Shown piece after piece: positions 6,880 through 14,332 of a stretch of 15,198 nucleotides of DNA (positions within the stretch are counted from its first letter, which is position 1; each line of letters begins with the position of its first letter). Source of the stretch: an uncultured Clostridia bacterium. GTDB lineage: Bacteria > Bacillota > Clostridia > TANB77 > CAG-465. Made by a program: the position numbers and the translations under genes. Location of the stretch: contig CANRAK010000030.1 of assembly GCA_947628575.1 (NCBI GenBank), positions 1 to 15,198 of the forward strand. The letters are read 5' to 3'. The notes below the pieces were generated by a model. That model worked only from the letters and a program-made list of their open reading frames with translations, searched no databases and was not told the origin of the DNA.

Positions 6880-6935
6880 ATAATTATATCCCCCCTAAAT
6901 ATTAATTTTATGAGTCAAATTCAGACGCTAATATA

Positions 6936-6964
6936 ATTATACCATTTTTATGATGTTATGTCAA
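6936..6964 (-). promoter_or_regulatory. Perfect consensus sigmaA promoter for the 84-residue gene
   Basis: Minus-strand TTGACA (6964-6959), 17-base spacer, TATAAT (6941-6936) with an extended TGG. This is the only exact consensus promoter in the window. The predicted start near 6929 gives a leader of about 50 bases. Confidence 0.85.
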
Positions 6965-7009
6965 CGTTTAGCCACCTTTTTTTGTGGTTATATTTAGTCT
7001 TATTTTTTA

Positions 7010-7324
7010 TTATTTTGCTACAAGAGTTATATAATCTGTAACTCTTTTGCATCTTGTTTTATTAATATATTCTAAAATGGATTTCTCTACATTTTCAGTA
7101 TCTTTTAAGACTGAGCTTAAATACTCAGCACTAGGAATTCTATCTAGTATAATATTTGGCATTTTATTATCTATAAGTTTTACATTTTGTATAAGTGCTA
7201 CTGGGAAACCATCCTCTTCTGCTTTAGTAATATTTTCGATACTTAATGTACTAACATACTTATTTTCTTTTATCTTTCTTACTTCTATAATTTCTAAATC
7301 TTTCCAATAAAGAGTTATTTGCAT
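7010..7324 (-). CDS. Small HipA-N-like protein, copy 1 (partner of the intact kinase)
   Basis: A 104-residue protein that starts MQITLYWKDLEIIEVRKI, with a GFPVALIQNV element (about 39-48), MPNIILDRIPS (about 54-64) and a charged C-terminal helix ending YINKTRCKRVTDYI. It is paralogous to the 109-residue protein at 5097-5426 and, more distantly, to the 84-residue one. HipA proteins carry an N-terminal domain of about this size with an LPL-like and an LLPD-like turn. Here the adjacent kinase gene appears to lack that domain, so a split HipA (HipS/HipT-like) arrangement is plausible but unproven. It starts 20 bases after the kinase stop with the ribosome binding site AGAGAGGAA, so it is cotranscribed with the kinase. 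No clear terminator follows before the promoter at 6964. Confidence 0.7.
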   Translation of the reverse strand: MQITLYWKDLEIIEVRKIKENKYVSTLSIENITKAEEDGFPVALIQNVKLIDNKMPNIILDRIPSAEYLSSVLKDTENVEKSILEYINKTRCKRVTDYITLVAK

Positions 7325-7344
7325 AATTATTCCTCTCTTTCTAC

Positions 7345-8400
7345 TTATTCTCTCATTCTATCATCTCTATTTTTATCTATTGCATCTTTTATAGCCATCA
7401 TATATCTTCTTCTTGGTAAAAAGTTACTTATTAATTGATTTTTATACTCTTCAGGTAATTCTGCATGAGTTCTATTTTCAACCTCTGTAATAGCTGCCAT
7501 TACATCCATTTTATTAATACAATCATTAAAGAAATCATAAAGTTCAGGATCTAAATTAACAATATAGTTTAATAGTCTTGCATTTACATCTACTTTTTTA
7601 TTACTAAATGCTTCATTATCTGTAATTACACTTGCACAAGGGGATGCACTTTTTGCAGCATTAGAAGCTAATATATAGTTATCCATATTTGCTCTTACGT
7701 TCTCTATTGGTTCTTCTGAACCACATGAAAGCTCATTATCATAAAGAGGTGCAAATTCAAAAATAGGCTTATTTGTCTTTTTATCTATTCCATATAAAAA
7801 TCCTACATTTTGACAATGTCTATCTGTAGCACCAACTGCACAATCAAAAATTACAGATTTTAAATAGTTCATTAATACATCTTCAATATCGTCAATATCT
7901 ACATTAGACTTCTTTCCAAAATTTTTTATAGCATTCATTGCATCTTTTATATAGTATGTATGGTCGTTTGGTTGATGAGATGGTAACTGCTCAATTAACT
8001 CGTCTAAACTAATCATTATTAATTGGTTTTGTTTATACTCTTCTTCATCTAATATATTATATGATATAGAGTATTTATTTCCATCTCTAATTCCTATATC
8101 ATAATGTGCACAATTTAATCCAACCTGCTTTGCAAGTTCTTCAGTTATTAATTCTTGCTCTGCTGTATATAATACTCCCACATTTGTTAGACTCCCTTTT
8201 CTAAGAAGTATACTTTTCCCATTATATAAAATCCATATTTTATCTCTCTGTTCTGTACCACGTGTTTCTTCTAGAGTATCATATTCGTTTTCGTTTAAAA
8301 AACCGTTTAAATCTATATACCCTTCTTTATTTCTGCATTTTTCTAAAGCTTCATCTATACTTAAATTATTATCTTCAATTGTTATATTTTCTTGTTTCAT
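7345..8400 (-). CDS. HipA-like Ser/Thr kinase with intact catalytic motifs
   Basis: This 351-residue protein carries the HipA-fold catalytic signatures. The loop is FDCAVGATDRHCQNVGFLYG (catalytic Asp193, metal-ligand Asn198), followed by FEFAPLYDN (metal-binding Asp221). Upstream, ILLRKGS (about 65-70) fits the ATP-binding strand, and EQELITEELAKQVGL (81-95) fits the following acidic helix. HipA-family kinases phosphorylate serine or threonine on protein targets. The known HipA and HipT targets are aminoacyl-tRNA synthetases, but the target here cannot be read from sequence. The HipA N-terminal domain seems absent and may be supplied by the next gene. The start is supported by AAGGGTGAT. It begins 14 bases after the acetyltransferase stop. 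No HipB-type helix-turn-helix gene is adjacent. The closest relative in the window is the degenerate copy at 5427-6446. Confidence 0.82.
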   Translation of the reverse strand: MKQENITIEDNNLSIDEALEKCRNKEGYIDLNGFLNENEYDTLEETRGTEQRDKIWILYNGKSILLRKGSLTNVGVLYTAEQELITEELAKQVGLNCAHYDIGIRDGNKYSISYNILDEEEYKQNQLIMISLDELIEQLPSHQPNDHTYYIKDAMNAIKNFGKKSNVDIDDIEDVLMNYLKSVIFDCAVGATDRHCQNVGFLYGIDKKTNKPIFEFAPLYDNELSCGSEEPIENVRANMDNYILASNAAKSASPCASVITDNEAFSNKKVDVNARLLNYIVNLDPELYDFFNDCINKMDVMAAITEVENRTHAELPEEYKNQLISNFLPRRRYMMAIKDAIDKNRDDRMRE

Positions 8401-8414
8401 ATAATATCACCCTT

Positions 8415-8912
8415 TTATTCATTATCTTCTTTTAATTCCATTAAATTAAATTTAATGATATTTCCATTGCTGTCTTTTTTATTTATTTGATTTACTTTAA
8501 CAAAACCTACTCTTTTATATAATTTTATTGCTCTTTTATTAAAAATTCGTACTTCTAATCCTATAGTGTAATTTGGATATTTCTTTTTTGCTACTTTTAT
8601 AGTATCTCGTAATAAATATTCGCCGTACCCTTTGCCACAATATTTAGGTTTTAATCGTATTCCAATGTAGGCAGTATTTTCGTTTACCAAGTATATTCTA
8701 GTAAAGCCAATTAGCTCTTTATTTTTTAAGTAACAAATAAAGCTTTTAGATTTAACTTTATCTAAAATACTATTTTTTGTTTCCACTAACTCTTTAAATG
8801 GCGCCATATTATATACTGAATATTTACCCAAATATTTCCATTTACAAATATCCTTTACATACTCTTCATTCATATTATCTTTTGTTATTTTTAATTCATT
8901 TTTTCTAATCAT
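8415..8912 (-). CDS. GNAT-family N-acetyltransferase
   Basis: A 165-residue protein with the GNAT acetyl-CoA pyrophosphate loop in GIRLKPKYCGKGYGEYLL (about 88-105; the CGKGYG matches the Q/R-x-x-G-x-G/A pattern) and the motif B helix EVRIFNKRAIKLYKRVGF (about 121-138). The preceding strand, ELIGFTRIYLVNENTAYIGI, is motif A. It transfers acetyl from acetyl-CoA to an amine. The substrate is unknown, with RimI-like or small-molecule acylation both possible. The ATG has no ribosome binding site, and a TATAAT ends 7 bases upstream. It is the first gene of the accessory block, 14 bases ahead of the kinase, so it may acetylate something in the same pathway, though this is only positional inference. 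Confidence 0.85.
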   Translation of the reverse strand: MIRKNELKITKDNMNEEYVKDICKWKYLGKYSVYNMAPFKELVETKNSILDKVKSKSFICYLKNKELIGFTRIYLVNENTAYIGIRLKPKYCGKGYGEYLLRDTIKVAKKKYPNYTIGLEVRIFNKRAIKLYKRVGFVKVNQINKKDSNGNIIKFNLMELKEDNE

Positions 8913-8918
8913 AAATAA

Positions 8919-8924
8919 ATTATA
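8919..8924 (-). promoter_or_regulatory. Candidate -10 box for a leaderless acetyltransferase mRNA
   Basis: TATAAT on the minus strand (8924-8919) ends 7 bases before the A of the ATG at 8912, placing the predicted transcription start on the start codon. The -35 region falls in the upstream terminator hairpin and does not resemble TTGACA. The box rather than the promoter is well supported. Confidence 0.4.
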
Positions 8925-8934
8925 CTACATAACG

Positions 8935-8964
8935 AAAAAAAAAGATAGTCATAAGACTATCTTT
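8935..8964 (-). terminator. Terminator of the acpS-ferredoxin operon
   Basis: Minus-strand AAAGATAGTC (8964-8955), loop TTAT, GACTATCTTT (8950-8941) and six more T (8940-8935). It starts 5 bases after the ferredoxin stop codon and separates the housekeeping operon from the accessory block. Confidence 0.88.
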
Positions 8965-8969
8965 TATAA

Positions 8970-9140
8970 CTATTCTTGTTCAGGTGCTTCCATAGGACAA
9001 ACACTTGCACAAGCTCCACATTCAATACATTTTTCTTTATCTATTTCGTATTTTCCATCTCCCATAGATATTGCTCCAACTGGGCAATTCATTTCACATG
9101 CACCACATGCTATACATTTATCTGTTATTTTATATGCCAT
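8970..9140 (-). CDS. 2[4Fe-4S] ferredoxin
   Basis: A 56-residue protein with two complete cluster motifs: CIACGACEMNCP (Cys9, 12, 15, 19) and CIECGACASVCP (Cys38, 41, 44, 48). This is the size of a clostridial-type ferredoxin, which carries low-potential electrons for anaerobic redox enzymes in the cytoplasm. Each motif is followed by a hydrophobic turn, and the protein ends MEAPEQE. The start has an excellent ribosome binding site, AGGAGGTGA, about 9 bases upstream. It is the last gene of the operon, 21 bases after ricT, and is followed at once by a terminator. Whether it serves general metabolism or the neighbouring Fe-S protein RicT cannot be told from sequence. Confidence 0.93.
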   Translation of the reverse strand: MAYKITDKCIACGACEMNCPVGAISMGDGKYEIDKEKCIECGACASVCPMEAPEQE

Positions 9141-9161
9141 ATTATATTCACCTCCTATATC

Positions 9162-10040
9162 CTATTCTATAATAGTTTCATCATTATAATTTTCATCTTC
9201 TTCTGGTTCTTCTACTTCTATTTGCTTTTTCTTTGGTGTCCATTTTAGTTCTTCTACTGGATAACTTTCATATCTTTCTTCATCTTCATCATCTAGGCCA
9301 AATCTAACTTTAACTGTTAAATTTAGTATATCTACTGCTGTGACTTTTCCTCTTTCTTTTTCTCCTTTTACTTTAACTATTTCACCTACTTTAGGTAACT
9401 TTTTTAAGTTCTCTTTATATAATTCTTCTTCATATCTTAAACAACACATTAATTTGCCACACGCACCAGATAACTTAGACATATTAATTTGTAATCCTTG
9501 CTCTTTAGCCATTTTTATTGTAACAGGCTCAAAGTTTTGTAAATGTGTTCTACAACATACTTCTTTTCCACACATTCCTAATGTAGGATACTCTCTTACT
9601 TCATCTCTTGGACCTATTTGTCTAAGCTCAATTCTTGCTCTATATTTAGATGCAATTATCTTAACTAACTCTCTAAAGTCTACTCTATCTTCTGATACAA
9701 AATATATAGTAAGTTTACTACCATCTAGTGTATATTCGGCAGTTAATACCTTCATATCTAACTCTAGTTTTTTAGCTTGCTCTTTGCAGAATTTCAAAGC
9801 CTCTTTTGCTTTATTATTCATATTAGCTTGATTTTTTAAATCTTCTTTTGTAGCAATTCTTTTTATTTTTTCTAGCTTATTTTCATTTTCATTAATGTCC
9901 ATTACTTTTGCTACTATTCCGATTTCTTCGCCTTTTTCAGTTTCTGCAACAACATTATCTGATACTTTTATATCATCATTTTCTGATATATAAAAAGAAA
10001 GTTTTCCAGTCTTTCTAAATCTTATTCCTACTTTCTTCAT
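9162..10040 (-). CDS. ricT: RicT / YaaT (PSP1-domain protein)
   Basis: This 292-residue protein has the PSP1 C-terminal domain, recognisable from the Cys-rich segments MCGKEVCCRTHL (Cys157, 162, 163) and SGACGKLMCCLRYE (Cys194, 199, 200). In Bacillus subtilis RicT (YaaT) forms a complex with RicA and RicF that binds iron-sulfur clusters, promotes RNase Y-dependent mRNA maturation and influences sporulation and biofilm. Here the conserved cysteines are all present. The N-terminal half (GIRFRKTGKLSFYI) and the KLPKVGEIVKVKGEKERGKV segment (about 214-233) are typical of the family. The C-terminus is a long acidic tail. ATG directly follows the holB stop (TAAATG), with AAGGAGGT inside the end of holB, so translation is coupled. 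The holB-ricT order is conserved in Bacillota. Confidence 0.93.
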   Translation of the reverse strand: MKKVGIRFRKTGKLSFYISENDDIKVSDNVVAETEKGEEIGIVAKVMDINENENKLEKIKRIATKEDLKNQANMNNKAKEALKFCKEQAKKLELDMKVLTAEYTLDGSKLTIYFVSEDRVDFRELVKIIASKYRARIELRQIGPRDEVREYPTLGMCGKEVCCRTHLQNFEPVTIKMAKEQGLQINMSKLSGACGKLMCCLRYEEELYKENLKKLPKVGEIVKVKGEKERGKVTAVDILNLTVKVRFGLDDEDEERYESYPVEELKWTPKKKQIEVEEPEEDENYNDETIIE

Positions 10041-10883
10041 TTATACCTCCTTGATGTTATCTATTAATCTTAGTAACATGCTGTCTATTATTATATCATA
10101 ATTTCCGTTAGATTTTAACCTGCTTTTTGCATTTTCTACAATTTTTATACAATTATATTTATTATTCTTATATAATATAAACTCAAGATATTCTAATAAC
10201 TCACTATTGTTAAAGTCTACACTATTTGATACTTTCATTGTAGCAATTGTATTTAAACTGTCTATACAGCTATATAACTTGTCCACATTATCCAACTTTT
10301 CTATAACATTATTTTGTATTATATCTATTGCTTTACCTATTGAGCCTTCTATAAATTCTAGTATATTAGCATTTAAATTAACATTATAATTTGTATTAAT
10401 ATAATGGTTTAACTCTTCAGAAGAAATTCCAGTAAATGCTATCTGGTTTACTCTAGATAATATTGTACTTAAAAAAGAGCTAATATTAGTTGCTATTAAT
10501 ATTATAACTACATATTTAGGTGGTTCTTCTAATGTCTTTAATAACGAGTTTTGTGCAGCAATATTTAAATTTTGTGCGTCATCTATTATATATACTTTTC
10601 TAGTACCAGTAGCTGGAACTATATATATATCATCTATTATCTCTTTTCGTATTTGCTCTACTAATATATCTTTTTTATCTTCCCTTTTAGATATAACCTT
10701 AAAGTCTGGATTATTTTCTAAATTATCTGTATTTAATATTTTTTTAGCAAATTCATAGGCAATTTTCTTCTTTCCAATTCCACTATTGCCAAAAAATAGA
10801 TATGAATGAGAAATATTGCCATTTTCTATATTTTTGCTTAAAATTTCTTTCTGCTTTTCATGTCCAACAATATTTTCAAACAT
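10041..10883 (-). CDS. holB: DNA polymerase III subunit delta' (clamp loader)
   Basis: A 280-residue AAA+ protein of the clamp loader that places the sliding clamp on DNA. The sequence begins MFENIVGHEKQKEILSKNIE, has a Walker A-like GNSGIGKKK (32-40), VYIIDDAQNLNIAAQNSLLK with the family's D-x-A core, KTLEEPPKYVVIILIATN and ILSRVNQIAF (an SRC-like motif with Val replacing Cys). The Cys-rich zinc module normally inserted before the hPD element is missing: ILNTDNLENNPDF has no cysteine. The Walker loop is partly atypical, which is common in delta', whose ATPase activity is often lost. The ribosome binding site AAGGAGAAT supports the start. The 15-base gap to lepB and the direct coupling to ricT put it in the operon. 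Confidence 0.9.
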   Translation of the reverse strand: MFENIVGHEKQKEILSKNIENGNISHSYLFFGNSGIGKKKIAYEFAKKILNTDNLENNPDFKVISKREDKKDILVEQIRKEIIDDIYIVPATGTRKVYIIDDAQNLNIAAQNSLLKTLEEPPKYVVIILIATNISSFLSTILSRVNQIAFTGISSEELNHYINTNYNVNLNANILEFIEGSIGKAIDIIQNNVIEKLDNVDKLYSCIDSLNTIATMKVSNSVDFNNSELLEYLEFILYKNNKYNCIKIVENAKSRLKSNGNYDIIIDSMLLRLIDNIKEV

Positions 10884-10898
10884 ATCTATTCTCCTTCT

Positions 10899-11927
10899 TT
10901 ACTTTATTGCACCTATTTTATTGAAAGGCCAAATTCTGCATACAACTTTACCATTTACTCTTTCTATTGGTACACATCCAAATGTTCTTGAATCACTACT
11001 CTCTTCTCTGTTATCTCCCATTACATATACAGTTCCTTCAGGAACAATAACATCTGCATACTCTGGTTCTTGAACACTTGTTATTGGCTCTCTAATATAG
11101 TCCTCTTCAAGTTTTTCACCATTTCTATATACATTTCCATCTTTTATTTCTATATGGTCACCAGCCATACCTATTACCCTTTTAATATAATTAACTTTAT
11201 TTACATCCATAAACTCATATAGGAATAAAGTTAGTCCTGTATAGTTTTCATATTGTGCAGTTGGAAATGTTTCTTCTGTATCAATATATAACTTATTATC
11301 TATTGGTGCTTCAAATGTAACTATATCGCCATAGTTGAATTTATTACCTGAAAGCCATGGTCTTGTTACTAATACTCTTTCTCCACTAACAACTGTAGGG
11401 TACATAGATTTTTGTCTAACACCAGGTGCAGATATAAAGAAATAGTTAATATTTAGGTATATTACATATGCTATTACAAAGCATAATACCCAATCAATTA
11501 TCTCTCTTACTACTCCTCTAGTTGTTTTCTTTAGCTTTTCTGTATCTTCTTTCTTTTGGTAATTAATATCATCATAGTACTCTTCACTGTCTTGTGAAGG
11601 TTCTTCTTGCTTTTCTTCTTCAACTTCTTCAGGCTCTTGCGCTACATTTTCTTTTTGTAGTTCTTGCTCTTCTACTTGTTCTTGCTCTTGCTCTTTTTCT
11701 TTTTCCTCTTGTTCCTCTTTTACTTCTTCTTTTAATTCTTCTATTTCTTCTGTTTCTTCTGCAAGTTCGTCTTCTTCTTTTTTCTTTTCTTCAACTTCAA
11801 TAGTTGGATTTTCTTCTGTTTCAGCTGTAACTTGTTCTTCTGGAACTTGTTCAGTTTCAACTTCAGGTGTTTCTTCAACACTTACTTCAACATTTTCTAG
11901 TTCTTCCTTGTTTTCTTTATCATTCAT
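10899..11927 (-). CDS. lepB: Signal peptidase I with a long acidic N-terminal extension
   Basis: Type I signal peptidase removes signal peptides outside the membrane. The catalytic Ser174 lies in RQKSMYPT and the general-base Lys249 in NYIKRVIGMAGD. Box E is MGDNREESSDSRTFG (303-317). A single transmembrane segment is at about 145-165 (DWVLCFVIAYVIYLNINYFF). Before it, residues 1-130 are almost entirely Glu, Gln, Lys, Val and Pro, about 40 percent Glu, giving 342 residues instead of the usual 170-200 or so. The extension should lie in the cytoplasm and be disordered or coiled. The ribosome binding site AGGAGGT sits 11 bases before the ATG. An internal start near the membrane segment was considered but has no equally good site. 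The gene follows metG and precedes holB. Confidence 0.92.
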   Translation of the reverse strand: MNDKENKEELENVEVSVEETPEVETEQVPEEQVTAETEENPTIEVEEKKKEEDELAEETEEIEELKEEVKEEQEEKEKEQEQEQVEEQELQKENVAQEPEEVEEEKQEEPSQDSEEYYDDINYQKKEDTEKLKKTTRGVVREIIDWVLCFVIAYVIYLNINYFFISAPGVRQKSMYPTVVSGERVLVTRPWLSGNKFNYGDIVTFEAPIDNKLYIDTEETFPTAQYENYTGLTLFLYEFMDVNKVNYIKRVIGMAGDHIEIKDGNVYRNGEKLEEDYIREPITSVQEPEYADVIVPEGTVYVMGDNREESSDSRTFGCVPIERVNGKVVCRIWPFNKIGAIK

Positions 11928-11970
11928 ATCTTTTGTTTACCTCCTATAATCTATATAAACATACAAAATA

Positions 11971-13905
11971 CTAATGTATGTTAGTACCATTTTCTAATGT
12001 ACCATTATTATTATCTAGTATTAATAATTTTACCACATCATCATCACCTGCTGCAAGTAGCATTCCGTTTGATTCTATGCCACATAGTTTTGCAGGTTTT
12101 AAATTTGTTACTACTACAATTTGTTTGTTTAGTAATTCTTCTTCCTTATAGTATGGTACAATTCCAGATACAATTGTTCTTAATTCTTTTTCTCCTACAT
12201 CAACTTGTAATTTGTATAATTTTTTAGATTTAGCTACTTTTTCTACTTCTTTTATTTGTCCAACTTTAAGCTCAACTTTATCTAGCTCATCTATTGTTAT
12301 TATTCCTTTTCTATCTTCACTTTCTTTATTTTCTTCTTCATCTTCAACTTTAAATAGGTCTTCTGTTAGCTCTACTCTTGGGAATAATATCTCACCTTTT
12401 GATACTTTAGTACCATTTTTTAGTACTCCAAATTCTTTTGCACTATCCCAAGTTATATCTTCACCACTTACTCCTATTTGGTTAAATATTTTATTTGGTG
12501 TATCTACAAAGCAAATTTGAAGTGGTATGGCAATTATTCTTATACATTCAACTAAATTGTATAGTACTTGATTTAATCTATCTGTATTACCTTCTTTAGC
12601 AAGTATCCATGGTGTACTTAAATCTATGTATTTATTTGCTTTAGATATTAATTTCCAAATTTCTGCTATTGCTTCATTTGTCTTTAACTCATCCATATAT
12701 TTTTCTATATTAGTTACTGTTTGCTTTGCTACACTTATTAATTCTTCATCTATATCTTGTAATGGTAAATTATCTTTCTTTACTATTATACCATCATTAT
12801 ACTTTTCAGCCATAGCAGTTACTCTACTAACTAAATTTCCTAAGTCGTTAGATAAGTCTGAGTTTACTCTTTCTACAAATAGTTCTTCTGAGAAATTACC
12901 ATCTTCTCCAAATGTAATCTCTTTTATTAAATAGTATCTTAAAGCATCTACACTAGTTGCATTTATATATACTCTAGGATCTTTATAGTTTCCAAATGAT
13001 TTACTTATTTTCTTGTTATTAACTAATAACCAACCATGTCCAAATATCTTACCTGGTAAAGGTAAATCTAATGACATTAATATTGCTGGCCATATTATAG
13101 CATGAAATCTAAATATTTCTTTTCCTACTAAATGTATATCTGCTGGCCAATATTTCTTGAACATTTCGTCATTATCTGTTGTATATCCTAATCCGTTTAT
13201 ATAGTTAGTTAAAGCATCTAACCATACATATACTGTATGCTTAGGATCAAATGGTACTCTAATACCCCAGTCTATAGTTGTTCTAGTAACACATAAATCT
13301 TCTAGGCCTTTATCAAAAAAGTTTTTAATCATTTCATTTTTTCTTTTCTCTGGTTCTAGAAATTCTGGATGTTCCTCATAATACTTTAATAATCTATCTT
13401 GATATTTAGATAGTCTAAAGAAGTAACTTTCTTCTTTTACTTCTTTTACTTCTCTACCACAATCAGGACATTTTCCATCAACAAGTTGTGTTTCTGTCCA
13501 AAAAGATTCACATGGTGTACAATATAACCCTTTGTACTCTCCTTTGTATATATCTCCTTTATTGTATAGCTTTTCAAATATTTTTTGAACTGCTAAAACA
13601 TGTTCTTCATCTGTAGTTCTTATATATTTATTATAACTTATTTTCAACACTTTCCACAAGTCTTTTGCTCTTGCTACAAATTCGTCTACATATTCTTTAG
13701 GAGTTATTCCTTGAGCTTTTGCTTTTTCTTCTATTTTTTGGCCGTGCTCATCTGTGCCTGTCATAAAAAATACATCATAACCTCTTAATCTTTTATATCT
13801 TGCAAGTGTATCTGCCATTAATGTACAATAACATGTTCCTACATGAAAATCTCCACTTGGATAATATATAGGTGTTGTTATGTAGTATTTCTTATTTTCT
13901 TCCAT
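11971..13905 (-). CDS. metG: Methionyl-tRNA synthetase
   Basis: Class I synthetase that charges tRNA-Met. From the chosen start it has 644 residues. Signatures are YYPSGDFHVGTCY (HIGH-like HVGT at 21-24), TGTDEHGQKI and KISKSFGN (KMSKS-like, 299-303). Zinc-knuckle Cys129, 132, 146 and 149 sit in CTPCE and CPDCGRE. The C-terminal tRNA-binding OB domain (about 540-625) holds LKVGQIKEVEKVAKSKKLYK and TNLKPAKLCGIESNGMLLAA. A longer start seven codons upstream at 13926 exists, but the AAAGGAGTG site lies 6-7 bases before the ATG at 13905, and no site precedes 13926, so the shorter form is preferred. That site overlaps the acpS TGA stop (13912-13910), implying coupled translation. No T-box is visible upstream. 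Confidence 0.95.
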   Translation of the reverse strand: MEENKKYYITTPIYYPSGDFHVGTCYCTLMADTLARYKRLRGYDVFFMTGTDEHGQKIEEKAKAQGITPKEYVDEFVARAKDLWKVLKISYNKYIRTTDEEHVLAVQKIFEKLYNKGDIYKGEYKGLYCTPCESFWTETQLVDGKCPDCGREVKEVKEESYFFRLSKYQDRLLKYYEEHPEFLEPEKRKNEMIKNFFDKGLEDLCVTRTTIDWGIRVPFDPKHTVYVWLDALTNYINGLGYTTDNDEMFKKYWPADIHLVGKEIFRFHAIIWPAILMSLDLPLPGKIFGHGWLLVNNKKISKSFGNYKDPRVYINATSVDALRYYLIKEITFGEDGNFSEELFVERVNSDLSNDLGNLVSRVTAMAEKYNDGIIVKKDNLPLQDIDEELISVAKQTVTNIEKYMDELKTNEAIAEIWKLISKANKYIDLSTPWILAKEGNTDRLNQVLYNLVECIRIIAIPLQICFVDTPNKIFNQIGVSGEDITWDSAKEFGVLKNGTKVSKGEILFPRVELTEDLFKVEDEEENKESEDRKGIITIDELDKVELKVGQIKEVEKVAKSKKLYKLQVDVGEKELRTIVSGIVPYYKEEELLNKQIVVVTNLKPAKLCGIESNGMLLAAGDDDVVKLLILDNNNGTLENGTNIH

Positions 13906-13909
13906 ATTT

Positions 13910-14317
13910 TCACTCCTTTTCTGCATTAACTATAGCCATAGCCACTGCATTATCCTCTATATGAGAAATGCTTATATCTATGTTTATATTGTATTTATTA
14001 AAAATATCTTGCAATTTACTATTAAGAATATTTATATACGGTCTTCTTCTATAGACATTGTCATTTATTATCTCAACATCTAAAAAAGAAGGAGAATATT
14101 TCTCTGAAATTAAAATCTTAGACATTGCTTTATATATTGCTTCTTTACATGCAAATCTACCTGCATATCTTTGAGATTTTACACTCTCATTATTACTTTT
14201 TTCAATGTCATTAATTTCATTTTCTGAAAATATCTTCTGTTTAAATAGATTATTCTCAGATATTTTCTCTTTTATTCTACTTACTTCAATTATATCTGTT
14301 CCGCAATAAATACTCAT
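13910..14317 (-). CDS. acpS: Holo-[acyl-carrier-protein] synthase
   Basis: Transfers the 4'-phosphopantetheine arm from CoA to a serine of acyl carrier protein, activating fatty acid synthesis in the cytoplasm. At 135 residues it is the normal length. The two metal and CoA-binding signatures are GTDIIEVSRI near the N-terminus (Asp8) and RYAGRFACKEAIYKA (Glu59 in the middle). The third is DISISHIEDNAVAMAI near the end. FSENEINDIEK matches the family's F(T/S)-x-x-E helix. The ribosome binding site AAAGGAAAT supports ATG 14317. It is the first gene of the acpS-metG-lepB-holB-ricT-ferredoxin operon, and its TGA overlaps the metG ribosome binding site. The leader runs antisense to the tRNA-Pro fragment at 14333-14385. 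Confidence 0.95.
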   Translation of the reverse strand: MSIYCGTDIIEVSRIKEKISENNLFKQKIFSENEINDIEKSNNESVKSQRYAGRFACKEAIYKAMSKILISEKYSPSFLDVEIINDNVYRRRPYINILNSKLQDIFNKYNINIDISISHIEDNAVAMAIVNAEKE

Positions 14318-14332
14318 AATTTCCTTTCAAAG

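Noticed and set aside
6972..6987. CCAC/GTGG hairpin after the 104-residue gene as a terminator
   Set aside because: Four base pairs and no T-run in the direction of transcription, so it is not supported.
8976..9248. Plus-strand open frame across the ferredoxin
   Set aside because: It is the reverse of a textbook two-cluster ferredoxin with a perfect ribosome binding site; its Phe/Tyr/Ile-rich translation has no sign of being real.
11958..11982. Hairpin AACATACA/TGTATGTT over the metG stop as a terminator
   Set aside because: Only 8 A/T-rich pairs with a 9-base loop and no T-run after it; lepB follows at 43 bases in the same operon.
13906..13926. Longer start for metG seven codons upstream (ATG at 13926)
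   Set aside because: No ribosome binding site precedes it, it overlaps acpS by 17 bases, and AAAGGAGTG sits correctly before ATG 13905, so the shorter start was used.
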